From: Actinomadura meyerae
Lineage (GTDB): Bacteria; Actinomycetota; Actinomycetes; Streptosporangiales; Streptosporangiaceae
Assembly (NCBI RefSeq): GCF_900188445.1
Contig: NZ_FZOR01000029.1
Span: 1 to 64,000, forward strand
Length of the DNA: 64,000 nucleotides
Direction: 5' to 3'
The notes beneath the pieces are model-generated. The model was not told where the DNA came from and did not search any database. It was given only the letters and a program-made list of their open reading frames with translations. The position numbers were made by a program, and so were the translations under genes. Shown in pieces: positions 7,022 to 15,317 of this stretch. How positions within the stretch are numbered: the stretch's first letter is position 1; each line of letters opens with the position of its first letter.

Positions 7022-9107
7022 CCTCCGCCGCCTGCGGCGAGGCCAGCGCGGTGTAGATGGCGAGCGCCTGTTCCAGCAGCAGGCGCTCGGCGGCCGGGTC
7101 GTCCAGCCGCTCCGCGATGCGGGCCAACTCGCGGAGCGCGCCCGCCTCGACGTGCGGGGCGTCCGCCTCCCGCGCGACCTCCTGCGACTCGCGGAGCGCG
7201 GCGGCTGCCTCGGCCGGGCGTCCGGCGCGCAGCCGGGCCTGGCCGAGGCAGGTGAGCGTCCGCGCGTGGTGGTACGGCTCGTCGCGCCGGTCGAACCGCT
7301 CCAGGACGCGGGTCAGCGTCGCCTCCGCCTCGTCGTGGCGGCCGGCGACGCTGAGCGCCTCGCCGATGTGGCGGTCCATCAGCGCGATCCCGCGCGAGCG
7401 CCCCAGGTCGACGTGCACGTCCCGCGCCTCGGAGAACAGTTCGATCGCGCGGGACGCGTCGCGGGTGGCGAGTGCCGCGACGCCGAGCCCTTCGAGCGCC
7501 GACGCCTCGCCGAGCCGGTGCCCGGCCTGCCGCTCCAGGCCGAGGGCGGCCTCGTAGTGGACCGTCGCCGTGCCGAATTCCTGGAGGTTGAGGCGGGCGA
7601 CACCGAGGCCCTCCAGCATCCGCGCCTGGGCCTTGGCGTCGCCGCACGACTCGGCGGCGGCGCGTCCCAGCTCGTACATCCGGATCCAGGACGGGTAGTG
7701 CCTGCGCTGCAGGAACAGCGGCCACATCGCCTCGGCGAGCTGCCAGGCGACGGCGTGCAGGCCGGTGTCGTGCGCCTCCTGCGCGACCGCCGCCAGGTTC
7801 GGGCGTTCCAGGGCGAGCCAATCGAGGGCCTGCCCGCGGGACGCGAACCGGTCGTCCCGTGGCTCCGCGTACCGCTCGCCGAGGTGCCAGCGCCCCGGCA
7901 TGAGGGTGCGGTCGGCGGCGACGGCGGTCGCCAGGTACCAGTCGGCGAGGCGCTCGAACGCCGCCGCGCGGTCCGCCGCCGGAGCGAGGGACTGGTCCCG
8001 CGCGTGCAGGCGGACGAGGTCGTGGAAGCCGTACCGGTCTTCCGGGCGCTCTTGGAGCAGGCTGGCGTCGACCAGGCCGTCCATGAGCCGGGCCGCGTCG
8101 TCCTCGTCCGTGCCGATGAGGGCGGCCGCGGCGGCGGCGCAGAGATCGGGGCCCGGATGGACGCCGAGCAGCCGGTAGGCGGCCGCCTGCTCCTCGTCGA
8201 GTGCCTGGTAGGAGGTGTTGAAGACGGCCCCCACCGAGATGTCCCCTTCCCGGGTGCGCAGCGCGGCGAGCCGCCTCGCCTCGTCGCCGAGTTCGGCCAC
8301 GGCGCGGGCGATCGGCCAGCGCCGCCGGGCCGCGAGCCGGGCGCCGGACGCGCAGACCGCCAGCGGCAGCGTGCCGCAGAGCGCGACCAGGTCGCGGGCG
8401 TGGTCGCGCTCCGCGCCGATCCTGTCCGCGCCGATCAGCCGCTCCAGCAGTTCCAGCGCCCCCGGCTCGCCGAGCGGGTCGACGTCCAGGAACCGCGCGC
8501 CGTCCACTACGAGGCCGGTCAGCCGGTGGCGGGAGGTGACGACGACGAGCGCGGGCCCGTCCCCGGGCAGCAGCGGGCGGACCTGCGCCGCCGAGACGGC
8601 GTTGTCGAGCATGATGACCAGGCGGCGGCCCGCGGTCATCGAGCGGAACAGCGCGGACTGCTCGTCGGCGCCCACCGGGATGTGCTCGGGCGCCGCGCCG
8701 AGCGCGCGCAGGAACCGCTCCAGCGGCTCGTCCGGCGGCAGCGGCTCGCCGCCGGAGAAGCCGCGCAGGTCGATGAAGAGCTGCCCGTCGTAACCGTCCT
8801 TGATTTCGTGCAGCCAGTGCAGCGCCAGCGTGGTCTTGCCGACGCCGCCGGGGCCGGTGAGGACCACGGGCCCTGGACCCGGCTCCTCCGCGAGCGCCGC
8901 CAGCCGGCGCAGCTCGGCCCGCCGGTTCGCGAACAGGCCCGGCGGCGGCAGCTGGGCCGGAGCGGGCAGGGGCGGGCCGGGCGGGGACGCCGCACCGGGC
9001 GCGGTGATGTGCACACCGCCCGCGATGGACCCGGCCTGGACGCTGGAACCCGCAATCCTCCCCGTCAGTTCGTTGGTCCACCGGTCCCGTTCGTCGGGAG
9101 ACTGCAC
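6972..9107 (-). CDS. NLR-like STAND NTPase with N-terminal RHIM/amyloid-like motif and TPRs
   Basis: A 711-residue protein, GTG at 9107. Residues 12-34 (NELTGRIAGSSVQAG, then SIAGGVHI) match the short V-Q-x-G / G-G-V pattern of RHIM-like bacterial amyloid signalling motifs found at the ends of NLR-like proteins. A Pro/Gly-rich spacer follows (35-58). The NB-ARC ATPase comes next, with P-loop GPGGVGKT (85-92), VIMLDNA and LVVVTSRHRL, then a winged-helix part (YGFHDLVRLHARDQ) and C-terminal TPRs (from about 400). There is no BTAD DNA-binding domain, unlike the protein at 794. In the established model, ligand binding to TPRs drives oligomerisation, and the N-terminal motif then templates amyloid folding in a partner effector. 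The divergent neighbour at 9285 carries a matching motif. Confidence 0.78.
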   Translation of the reverse strand: MQSPDERDRWTNELTGRIAGSSVQAGSIAGGVHITAPGAASPPGPPLPAPAQLPPPGLFANRRAELRRLAALAEEPGPGPVVLTGPGGVGKTTLALHWLHEIKDGYDGQLFIDLRGFSGGEPLPPDEPLERFLRALGAAPEHIPVGADEQSALFRSMTAGRRLVIMLDNAVSAAQVRPLLPGDGPALVVVTSRHRLTGLVVDGARFLDVDPLGEPGALELLERLIGADRIGAERDHARDLVALCGTLPLAVCASGARLAARRRWPIARAVAELGDEARRLAALRTREGDISVGAVFNTSYQALDEEQAAAYRLLGVHPGPDLCAAAAAALIGTDEDDAARLMDGLVDASLLQERPEDRYGFHDLVRLHARDQSLAPAADRAAAFERLADWYLATAVAADRTLMPGRWHLGERYAEPRDDRFASRGQALDWLALERPNLAAVAQEAHDTGLHAVAWQLAEAMWPLFLQRRHYPSWIRMYELGRAAAESCGDAKAQARMLEGLGVARLNLQEFGTATVHYEAALGLERQAGHRLGEASALEGLGVAALATRDASRAIELFSEARDVHVDLGRSRGIALMDRHIGEALSVAGRHDEAEATLTRVLERFDRRDEPYHHARTLTCLGQARLRAGRPAEAAAALRESQEVAREADAPHVEAGALRELARIAERLDDPAAERLLLEQALAIYTALASPQAAEVSERLAELPPAPSGGP

Positions 9108-9284
9108 GTTCCATCCATCCCATTGCCTCAGTGGTGCGTTGATCGCCCCGCTTTATGGCAAAGATAACCGAATGCCGGAATGTCGGTTCCGGCGGGCGGT
9201 ATTTGCTTTTTTGGTCAGACCTTCTGCCGGAAGCCGGTCAGAATGGCGATTGTCGATGCCGGGCCGGCGTGGTGAACTGGGGGA
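9108..9284. promoter_or_regulatory. Divergent promoter between NLR-like and effector-like genes
   Basis: This 177-bp gap separates two head-to-head genes whose products share a signalling motif. It is clearly more A/T-rich than the flanks (GCAAAGATAACC and TTTGCTTTTTTGG around 9155-9220), as expected for promoters. Ribosome sites are GGATGGA before GTG 9107 and CTGGGGGA before ATG 9285. No operator palindrome was obvious. Confidence 0.4.
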
Positions 9285-9662
9285 ATGACAGATCCGATGA
9301 CCGTCGCCATCGCCACCGCCATGGCCGGCAAGGCCGTCGAGGTGGCGGGCGAGCCGGTCCGGGCCGCCGTCGCCGAGCTGTCCCGCCGGGTCCGCGAGCG
9401 CTTCCGGGGCCGCCCGTCCGACGAGGAGGCCCTCGCACGGGCCACCGAGGACCCGACGCCGGAGCGGGTCGGCGGCCTCGCCTCCGCCGTCGCCGCCCTG
9501 CTGGCCGGCGACGCCGCGTTCGAGGCGGAGGCGCGCGGCCTGTGGAACCGGGCGCAGACGAACGCCGCCGCGACGGGCGACGGCGTGGTCAACGTCCTCA
9601 ACGGCCAGGCGGGCAGGATGGTCCAGCTCCGCGACGTGCACGGAGACATCAACATCGGCTGA
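9285..9662 (+). CDS. Small helical effector-like protein with C-terminal RHIM/amyloid-like motif (Bell-type candidate)
   Basis: A 125-residue protein. Residues 1-95 look entirely helical (AIATAMAGKAVEVAGEPVRA, RAAVAELSRRVRERF, GGLASAVAALLAGDAAFEAE), reminiscent of Bell-type helical-bundle domains proposed as bacterial analogues of HeLo/MLKL cell-death domains. Residues 103-124 (NVLNGQAGRMVQ, then LRDVHGDINI) repeat the pattern in the N-terminus of the NLR-like neighbour: N-x-L-x-G, V-Q, [IV]-x-G and a final hydrophobic residue. The order, effector domain then C-terminal motif, is what is known for bacterial amyloid effectors partnered with NLRs. Killing by membrane disruption is inference; no transmembrane helix of full length is seen. 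Confidence 0.65.
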   Translation: MTDPMTVAIATAMAGKAVEVAGEPVRAAVAELSRRVRERFRGRPSDEEALARATEDPTPERVGGLASAVAALLAGDAAFEAEARGLWNRAQTNAAATGDGVVNVLNGQAGRMVQLRDVHGDINIG

Positions 9663-9704
9663 GGAGGGCGCCGGGGCCCGGGGCGGCGGCGGTCGCGGAC
9701 GGAG

Positions 9705-10661
9705 TCAGGCGTCGGTGGTGAGGCCGTAGCGCTCCTGGTCGGACGGGCGCGGCGACTCGGGCCCGTCGCGGCCGAGGCGGAGCATCCGGGAGACCCGGAC
9801 CGTGCGGAACTCCCGCTCGCGGACGTGGAACGTGTGGCCGGACGTGGCCCGGATGGCGGCCGCCATCTCCTCCCACTCGGCGAGCTCCGCCGCCGTCGGC
9901 GGGTCGCCGCCGAACTCCCGGAGCCGCGGCAGCAGGCCGGTGAAGTGCCCGGCCAGCCGCTCGCGCGCCGCGTCGGGGTCGTCGCCGCCGGTGAGCGGCG
10001 CCCAGGAGTCGCCGTCGAGCTCCACCACGATGAACGTCGGCGGCAGCACCACCACCCCCGGATACGCCTGGATCGCGTGCCGCGCCTCCGTCCGGACGAT
10101 GTCCGGGACCGTCCCGGCGACCGGCATGAACGCGACGAGGTTCAGCCGCAGCTGCGCCTCCCACTGCCCGCACGGCGCCGCCGGCTCGATCGGGTGGTCG
10201 CGCAGCAGGCCGTCCCCGGCGAGGTCGGCGTCGGTGGACCGGGGCGGCTCCAGTACCCGGTCACCGAACTGGATGAACTTCTCGACCCGGATGATCCGGT
10301 AGCGGCGGTCGCCGATCTCCCACTCGTCCTTGGCGAGCTGCTCGCCCTCCTCCGGGTCGAGCCGGCCGGCCGCCGCCCGCATCGCCGCGGCGGTCGGGCC
10401 GTCCGGCTCGGCGGCGGCCTCCGTCCGCAGGTCCATGGCGAGGCCGTAGCGGGCCGCCGCCGGGTCGTCGCAGCCGAGCGCGCCGATGCGCCAGGCGTCC
10501 CCGCGCTGCACCGCGTGCCCGAAGTCGGGGGCGCCGGCGGGAAAGATCTTCGGATAGCGCAGAATCCGCTCGCCGAGTTCCCGGTCGCGGACCGCCGCGA
10601 CCGGATCGAGGCGGGCCACCACGTTGATGTGGTCGTACCCGCGCAGCAACGCGAAGGCCAT
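9705..10661 (-). CDS. DUF5954-family protein
   Basis: A 318-residue protein of the actinobacterial DUF5954 type, recognised from VARLDPVAAVRDRELGERI near the start, DRRYRIIRVEKFIQFGDR in the middle and ESPRPSDQERYG at the end. I chose ATG 10661 (MAFALLRGYDHINVV); the frame stays open to 10766, but the extra residues are basic and low in complexity. No enzyme motif, signal peptide or membrane helix is visible. It is transcribed in the same direction as the dehydrogenase upstream (10779-11830), 117 bases away. The function of the family is not known to me. Confidence 0.6.
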   Translation of the reverse strand: MAFALLRGYDHINVVARLDPVAAVRDRELGERILRYPKIFPAGAPDFGHAVQRGDAWRIGALGCDDPAAARYGLAMDLRTEAAAEPDGPTAAAMRAAAGRLDPEEGEQLAKDEWEIGDRRYRIIRVEKFIQFGDRVLEPPRSTDADLAGDGLLRDHPIEPAAPCGQWEAQLRLNLVAFMPVAGTVPDIVRTEARHAIQAYPGVVVLPPTFIVVELDGDSWAPLTGGDDPDAARERLAGHFTGLLPRLREFGGDPPTAAELAEWEEMAAAIRATSGHTFHVREREFRTVRVSRMLRLGRDGPESPRPSDQERYGLTTDA

Positions 10662-10778
10662 GCCCCGCATCCTGGCCGGACGGCCGCCGCGCCCGCACGG
10701 CTTTTCCCGCATTGCCGGACGGAAGGCGTCCTTCTTGCTCGCAATTGAACGCCTTTCTGCCCGCACTTTTTTCGGCGG

Positions 10779-11830
10779 TCAGCCCTCCAGGTCGATGACC
10801 ACCTTCACATCGTCCGGTCGCGGGGTGAAGGCCGCCTCGTACCGCTCCAGCGGGACCCGGCGGGAGATCAGCCGGCCGAGCCAGCCGCGGTCGGCCTCGG
10901 CCAGCGCGCGCGCCGCCGCCGCGTAGTGGCGGAGGTTCGCGTTCACCGACCCGATGATGGCGTCGTTCTCCAGCACGATGTCGCGGTTGAGCGCGCCCGC
11001 GTCCACCTCCAGCGTGCGCCCGGACGACGACACCCCGGTCAGGCACACGACCCCGTACGCGGCGTTGCACGCGACCGCGTCCAGCACCAGCCGGGACGCG
11101 CCGGTCGCCTCGATCACCACGTCTGGCGCGCCGCCGCGGACCGCCTCCGCCACGCCGTCGTGGTGGTACGTCGCGCCGAGTTCGGCGACGAGCCGCGGCT
11201 TCGGCCCGTCCGCGACCTGGTCGAGGACGTGCACGTCCAGCCCGCGCTGCACGCCCAGCAGCGCGGCCAGCAGCCCGATCGGCCCGGCGCCCGTCACCAG
11301 TACCCGGCGCGGCTCGAACCAGGACCGCCCGCCGACCCTCTCGATCTGCTCCCACGCCTTCGCGACGATCGAGGCCGGCTCCATCAGCACGCCCACCTCG
11401 ACAAGCTCCGGGTTCAGCCGCACCGCGTAGTCGGACTCGACCCGCCACGCCCGGCTCGCGAACCCGTCGAGCTCCTTGATGCCGCGCTCGGTGTACCGGC
11501 CGTTGCGGCACATGTCGAACTCGCCGTGCGCGCACGCCCCGCACGGCTCCGGGTCGGGCCGCCGCACCACCCCGACGACCAGGTCGCCGGGGAGAAGCCA
11601 CTGCCGGACGGGGCCTCCCGCACCCGGCCGAGCGACTCGTGCCCGATCACCAGCCGGTCGCGGCCGGGCGGCGGCGTGCCGTACTCGCCGCCGGCGATCT
11701 CCCGGTCGGTGCCGCACACCCCGACCGCGATCCCGTCGACCAGCAGGTCCCCCTCCCCGGGTTCCGGGTCGGGGACGTCGGTGACGGCCAGCGAGCCGGG
11801 CTTGCCCGGCAGGACGGTCAGGGCGCGCAT
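10779..11830 (-). pseudogene. Zinc-dependent glucose 1-dehydrogenase-like gene with a frameshift
   Basis: The first part (ATG 11830, ribosome site GGAGGGAG) reads MRALTVLPGKPGSLAVTDV, VCGTDREIAGGEYG and RLVIGHESLGRV, the substrate-side zinc domain of MDR-type glucose dehydrogenases. After codon SGSGFSP near 11593 the matching sequence continues only in another frame, as GDLVVGVVRRPDPEPCGACA, with the structural-zinc region DMCRNGRYTERGIKELDGFA and Rossmann motif VTGAGPIGLLAALLG. Adding one G to the GGGG run at 11589-11592 restores a continuous protein of about 350 residues, the normal family length. It is either a recent one-base deletion in a homopolymer or a sequencing error. Placed just downstream of a trehalase-like GH15 gene, it could have oxidised the released glucose. 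Confidence 0.75.
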
Positions 11831-11882
11831 GGTGCTCTCCCTCCGTGGAAGTCGCTATTCCTTCGGGTCTTGCGGGGCGGGG

Positions 11883-13667
11883 TCAGGACCGGCGCCCGCC
11901 GGCGCCGCTCAGCCGCCGCGCCGTGTTGACGAGCCCGACGTGCGAGTACGCCTGCGGGGTGTTGCCGATCTGCCGGCCGGCGCGGGTGTCGTACTCCTCG
12001 CTCAGCAGCCCGAGGTCGTTGCGCAGCGCGAGCAGCCGCTCGAACAGCTCCGTCGCCTCCCCGGTGCGGCCGGTGCCGTGCAGCGCGTCCGCCAGCCAGA
12101 ACGTGCAGGCCAGGAAGGCGCCCTCCTCGCCGGCCAGCCCGTCCACGCCGCCGCCGTCGGCCTCCGTGTCGTAGCGCAGCACGAAACCGTCCCGGTACAG
12201 CTCGCGCCGGACCGCGTCGACCGTGCCGACCACCCGCGGGTCGTGCCACGGCAGGAACCCGACCTGCGGGATCAGCAGCAGCGCCGCGTCCAGCCCCTGC
12301 GAGCCGTAGAACTGGGTGAACGTGCCGCGGTCGGCGTCGAAGCCGTTGGCGCACACGTCGGCGTGGATCTCCTCGCGCAGCGCCTTCCACTTCTCGACCG
12401 GCCCTTCCAGGCCGTACCGTTCGACGCCCTCCACCATGCGGTCGACGCCCGCCCACGCGAGCACCTTGGAGTGGACGAAGTGGCGCCGCTCCCCGCGGAC
12501 CTCCCACAGGCTGTTGTCGGGGTCGCTCCAGTGCCCTTCGAGGAAGTCCATCAGGGCGAGCTGCATGTCCCAGGCGCTCTCGTCCGTCTCGATGCGGCTG
12601 GTGCGCGCGAGGTGCAGGCCCTCCAGCACCTCGCCCCACGTGTCGAGCTGGAACTGGTCGGACGCCGCGTTGCCGACCCGGACCGGCTTCGACCCCTCGT
12701 ACCCGGCCAGCCAGTCCAGCTCGAACTCGGTGAGCCGCCGCGTCCCGTCGATGCCGTACATGATCTGCAGGTCGGCGGGGTCGCCGGCGACCGCGCGCAG
12801 CAGCCACTCCCGCCACGCCCTGGCCTCCGCGACGAACCCGGTGCCGAGCAGCGCCTGCAGCGTGAACGTCGCGTCCCGCAGCCAGCAGAACCGGTAGTCC
12901 CAGTTGCGCGGCCCGCCGAGCCGCTCCGGCAGGGACGTGGTCGCGGCGGCGACGATGCCGCCGGTGGGCGCGTAGGTGAGCGCCTTCAGCGTGATCAGCG
13001 AGCGGCGGACCGCCGCGTCCCAGTCCCCGTCGTAGGAGTACTCGGCCATCCAGTCCGACCAGAAGACCTCGGTCTCGGTAAGCGCCCGCTCGGCCTCCAC
13101 CGCCTTCGGGCGCGGCAGGTGCGACAGCTGGTAGGTCAGCACGAACGGCACCCGCTCGCCAGCCGCCACGGCGAACTCGGCGTAGGTCGTGAGGTTGTGG
13201 CCCTCCATCGGGACCGGCGTGTTCAGCCACGCCGCGTCCGGGCCCGCGATCGCGTTGCGCTCGCCCTCGCGGTGCCGCACCCACGGGACGATCCGCCCGT
13301 AGTCGAACCGCAGCCGCAGCTCAGCGCGCATCGGGACGCGCCCGCTCACGCCCTCCACGATCCGGACGATGTCGGCGGCCTCGCCGCGCGGCGGCATGAA
13401 GTCGATGACCCGGACGGTGCCGTCCGGGGTGTCCCACTCGCTCTCCAGGATCAGCGAGTCGCCCCGGTAGCGGCGCCGCGCGCACAGGCCGCCGGACGCG
13501 GGCGCGACCCGCCAGAACCCGGCGTGCTCGTCGCCGAGCAGGGCGGCGAAGCACGCCGGGGAGTCGAACCGGGGCAGGCACAGCCAGTCGATCGAGCCGT
13601 CCTTGCCGACCAGCGCCGCGGTCTCGGTGTCGCCCAGCAGCCCGTAGTCCTCGATCTTCAATGCCAC
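11883..13667 (-). CDS. GH15 glycoside hydrolase (trehalase/glucoamylase-like)
   Basis: A 594-residue cytoplasmic protein, GTG at 13667 (MALKIEDYGLLGDTETAALV). GH15 hallmarks are present: DGSIDWLCLPRFDSPACFA near the N-terminus, NWDYRFCWLRDATFTLQALL at the substrate site, and the C-terminal acidic stretch EEGAFLACTFWLADALHGTG. Length and sequence resemble mycobacterial and Streptomyces GH15 alpha,alpha-trehalases and glucan hydrolases, which release beta-D-glucose from alpha-linked substrates. No signal peptide is present, so it should act inside the cell, for example on trehalose. It is followed after 52 bases by the frameshifted glucose dehydrogenase, suggesting a two-gene trehalose-to-gluconate path that is now broken unless the frameshift is an artefact. 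Confidence 0.8.
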   Translation of the reverse strand: MALKIEDYGLLGDTETAALVGKDGSIDWLCLPRFDSPACFAALLGDEHAGFWRVAPASGGLCARRRYRGDSLILESEWDTPDGTVRVIDFMPPRGEAADIVRIVEGVSGRVPMRAELRLRFDYGRIVPWVRHREGERNAIAGPDAAWLNTPVPMEGHNLTTYAEFAVAAGERVPFVLTYQLSHLPRPKAVEAERALTETEVFWSDWMAEYSYDGDWDAAVRRSLITLKALTYAPTGGIVAAATTSLPERLGGPRNWDYRFCWLRDATFTLQALLGTGFVAEARAWREWLLRAVAGDPADLQIMYGIDGTRRLTEFELDWLAGYEGSKPVRVGNAASDQFQLDTWGEVLEGLHLARTSRIETDESAWDMQLALMDFLEGHWSDPDNSLWEVRGERRHFVHSKVLAWAGVDRMVEGVERYGLEGPVEKWKALREEIHADVCANGFDADRGTFTQFYGSQGLDAALLLIPQVGFLPWHDPRVVGTVDAVRRELYRDGFVLRYDTEADGGGVDGLAGEEGAFLACTFWLADALHGTGRTGEATELFERLLALRNDLGLLSEEYDTRAGRQIGNTPQAYSHVGLVNTARRLSGAGGRRS

Positions 13668-13761
13668 TGCGCATACCCCGCTTCGCCTCGCCGCCCACTC
13701 CGCCTTCCCCGTGATAGTGGATGTATGTCCCGGCCGTCAGAGGTTCCGGGGTTAGACCTTC

Positions 13762-13845
13762 GTCCGGAAACGGGCTGGCACCGTCCGGAAACGGGTTCGC
13801 ACCGTCCGGAAACGGGTTCGCACCGTCCGGAAACGGGCCGGCACG
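13762..13845. repeat. Four tandem 21-bp repeats
   Basis: Four contiguous copies of a 21-bp unit beginning GTCCGGAAACGGG. The first and last differ in the next five bases (CTGGC, CCGGC), and the two central copies are identical (TTCGC). They lie between the start of the GH15 gene and the end of the xylanase gene. Both genes are on the minus strand, so the array sits downstream of the xylan operon and upstream of the GH15 gene. There are no spacers, so this is not CRISPR. It could be a multi-site operator (period equals two helical turns) or a minisatellite. Confidence 0.85.
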
Positions 13846-13895
13846 GCGGCATGGGAGCTGCCGCCGTGCCGGAGTCGGAGGGATTTCAGGGGGCT

Positions 13896-13931
13896 GTATC
13901 AGGGCGCCGTATCAGGGGCGCCGTATCAGGG
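13896..13931. repeat. Three short direct repeats across the xylanase stop codon
   Basis: GTATCAGGG occurs three times (13896-13904, 13909-13917, 13923-13931) with periods of 13 and 14 bases; the last two copies are each preceded by CGCC. The third copy contains the stop codon of the GH10 gene (TCA at 13926-13928). The pattern looks like slippage duplication of the gene end. Confidence 0.75.
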
Positions 13932-15317
13932 GGAGCTGCACGTGATGGACGGGTTCTCGACGTTCCCGCTCGGCGCGTTCGCGGTGAAGCCGAACGACGC
14001 CGACTGGCCCGCGGCGAGGGCGGAGTTCCAGTCCACGGGCTTGACGGTGACGACGTTGCCGTTCGTGGTCGGGGTGCCGTTCCACAGGGCGACGATCGAC
14101 TGGCCGGAGTTCAGCGTCATGACGACCGTCCAGGAGCTGACGGAGCCGCTGCCGGCGGTGATGGTGACCTGGCCGTTGAAGCCGTTGTTCCACTGCGTGG
14201 TGCGGGTGTAGGCGCAGCTGACGGTGCCGTCGTCGTCCCCGTCGCCGTCTCCATCCCCGTCGCCGTCGCCGTCGCCGTCCGAGCTGCCGCCGAGGGCTTC
14301 GAGGACGGCGTTGTAGGCGGGCTTCTTGTTGTAGTTGTCGTCGAAGAGCAGGGCCGCGCCCTCACCGGGGAACGTGTCGGGCACCCACGAGTACTTGTCG
14401 GTGATGCCCCACACCGTGAGGACGTTGCACCGCGACACGGCGAGGCAGGCCGAGACGACCTTCCTGTAGTCGTTGGCCTGGGTGGCGAGCTTGGAGCTGT
14501 CCGCCGGGGTGTTCATGCGGATGTCCAGCTCGGTGATGTGGACGTCCACGCCCAGGGCCGCGAACCGCTGCATGTTGGCCTGCATGTCGGACGGGACGTT
14601 GCCCAGCGTCAGGTGCGCCTGGAGCCCGACGCAGTCGATCGGGACGCCGCGCGCCTTGAAGTCCTGCACCATGGTGTAGACGGCATTGCTCTTGGCGTTC
14701 TGGCCGTCGATGTTGTAGTCGTTGTAGCAGAGCTTGGCGTTCGGGTCGGCCTGCCGTGCCGCCCGGAACGCCTCCTCGATGTAGCCGTCCCCGATGACCC
14801 GCTGGAACACCGAGTCGCGGCGGGCGCCGGAGCCGTCCTCGAACGCCTCGTTCACCACGTCCCAGTAGTCGATCTTCCCGGCGAAGTGGCCGGCCTCCCG
14901 CGCGATGTGGTTGCGCATGACGCTCAGCAGGTCGTCGCGGCTGGAGATGCCGCTGACCCAGCCCGGAAGCTGGTTGTGCCACACGAGCGTGTGCCCGCGG
15001 ATCGCCATGCCCCGCGCCTGGGCGTGGCTGACGAGCTGGTCGGCCGCGCTGAAGTTGAACGAGTCGCGGGACGGCTCGGTGGTGTCCCACTTCATCTCGT
15101 TCTCGGGGGTGAGCTGGTTGAACTCACGGTCGAGGGTGGTCGCGTAGGCGGATTCGCCCATGTGGCTCTGGGCGGTGGCGGTACCGAAGACGCGGCCCTT
15201 GGCGGCGGCCGCCTCGCCGAGCGTGCCCGGGGCCGCCGACGCGGGGAGCGCGACGGCCACCAGCATCGCGAGGAGCAGTGGCACCGCTCCCAGCACCGCG
15301 GTGAGTGCCTTTCTCAT
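13926..15317 (-). CDS. Secreted GH10 endo-1,4-beta-xylanase with CBM2
   Basis: A 463-residue extracellular xylanase. I chose ATG 15317 because it has an ideal ribosome site (AAGGAGG) and starts a signal peptide (MRKALTAVLG, cleavage after ALPASA near residue 28). The GH10 domain spans about 32-342: acid/base E157 in WDVVNEAF and nucleophile E263 in HITELDIR, plus TPENEMKW and HTLVWHNQLPGW of the substrate cleft. A striking Asp-Gly repeat linker (about 347-363) joins a C-terminal family 2 carbohydrate-binding module (CAYTRTTQWNNGFNGQVTI), closed by cysteines at both ends. The start codon overlaps the stop of the GH115 gene (TCAT on the plus strand at 15314-15317), so the two enzymes are co-translated for glucuronoxylan breakdown. 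Confidence 0.93.
   Translation of the reverse strand: MRKALTAVLGAVPLLLAMLVAVALPASAAPGTLGEAAAAKGRVFGTATAQSHMGESAYATTLDREFNQLTPENEMKWDTTEPSRDSFNFSAADQLVSHAQARGMAIRGHTLVWHNQLPGWVSGISSRDDLLSVMRNHIAREAGHFAGKIDYWDVVNEAFEDGSGARRDSVFQRVIGDGYIEEAFRAARQADPNAKLCYNDYNIDGQNAKSNAVYTMVQDFKARGVPIDCVGLQAHLTLGNVPSDMQANMQRFAALGVDVHITELDIRMNTPADSSKLATQANDYRKVVSACLAVSRCNVLTVWGITDKYSWVPDTFPGEGAALLFDDNYNKKPAYNAVLEALGGSSDGDGDGDGDGDGDGDDDGTVSCAYTRTTQWNNGFNGQVTITAGSGSVSSWTVVMTLNSGQSIVALWNGTPTTNGNVVTVKPVDWNSALAAGQSASFGFTANAPSGNVENPSITCSSP

Noticed and set aside
794..9662. Antibiotic biosynthetic cluster suggested by the SARP regulator
   Set aside because: No polyketide, peptide or terpene synthase genes occur nearby; the SARP neighbours a GT-B-like trio and NLR pair instead.
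13762..13845. CRISPR array
   Set aside because: The units are contiguous with no spacers and there are no cas genes.
13658..13852. Minus-strand 64-codon frame with repeated CEPVSGR
   Set aside because: It is only the translation of the 21-bp tandem array; no ribosome site and no homology expected.
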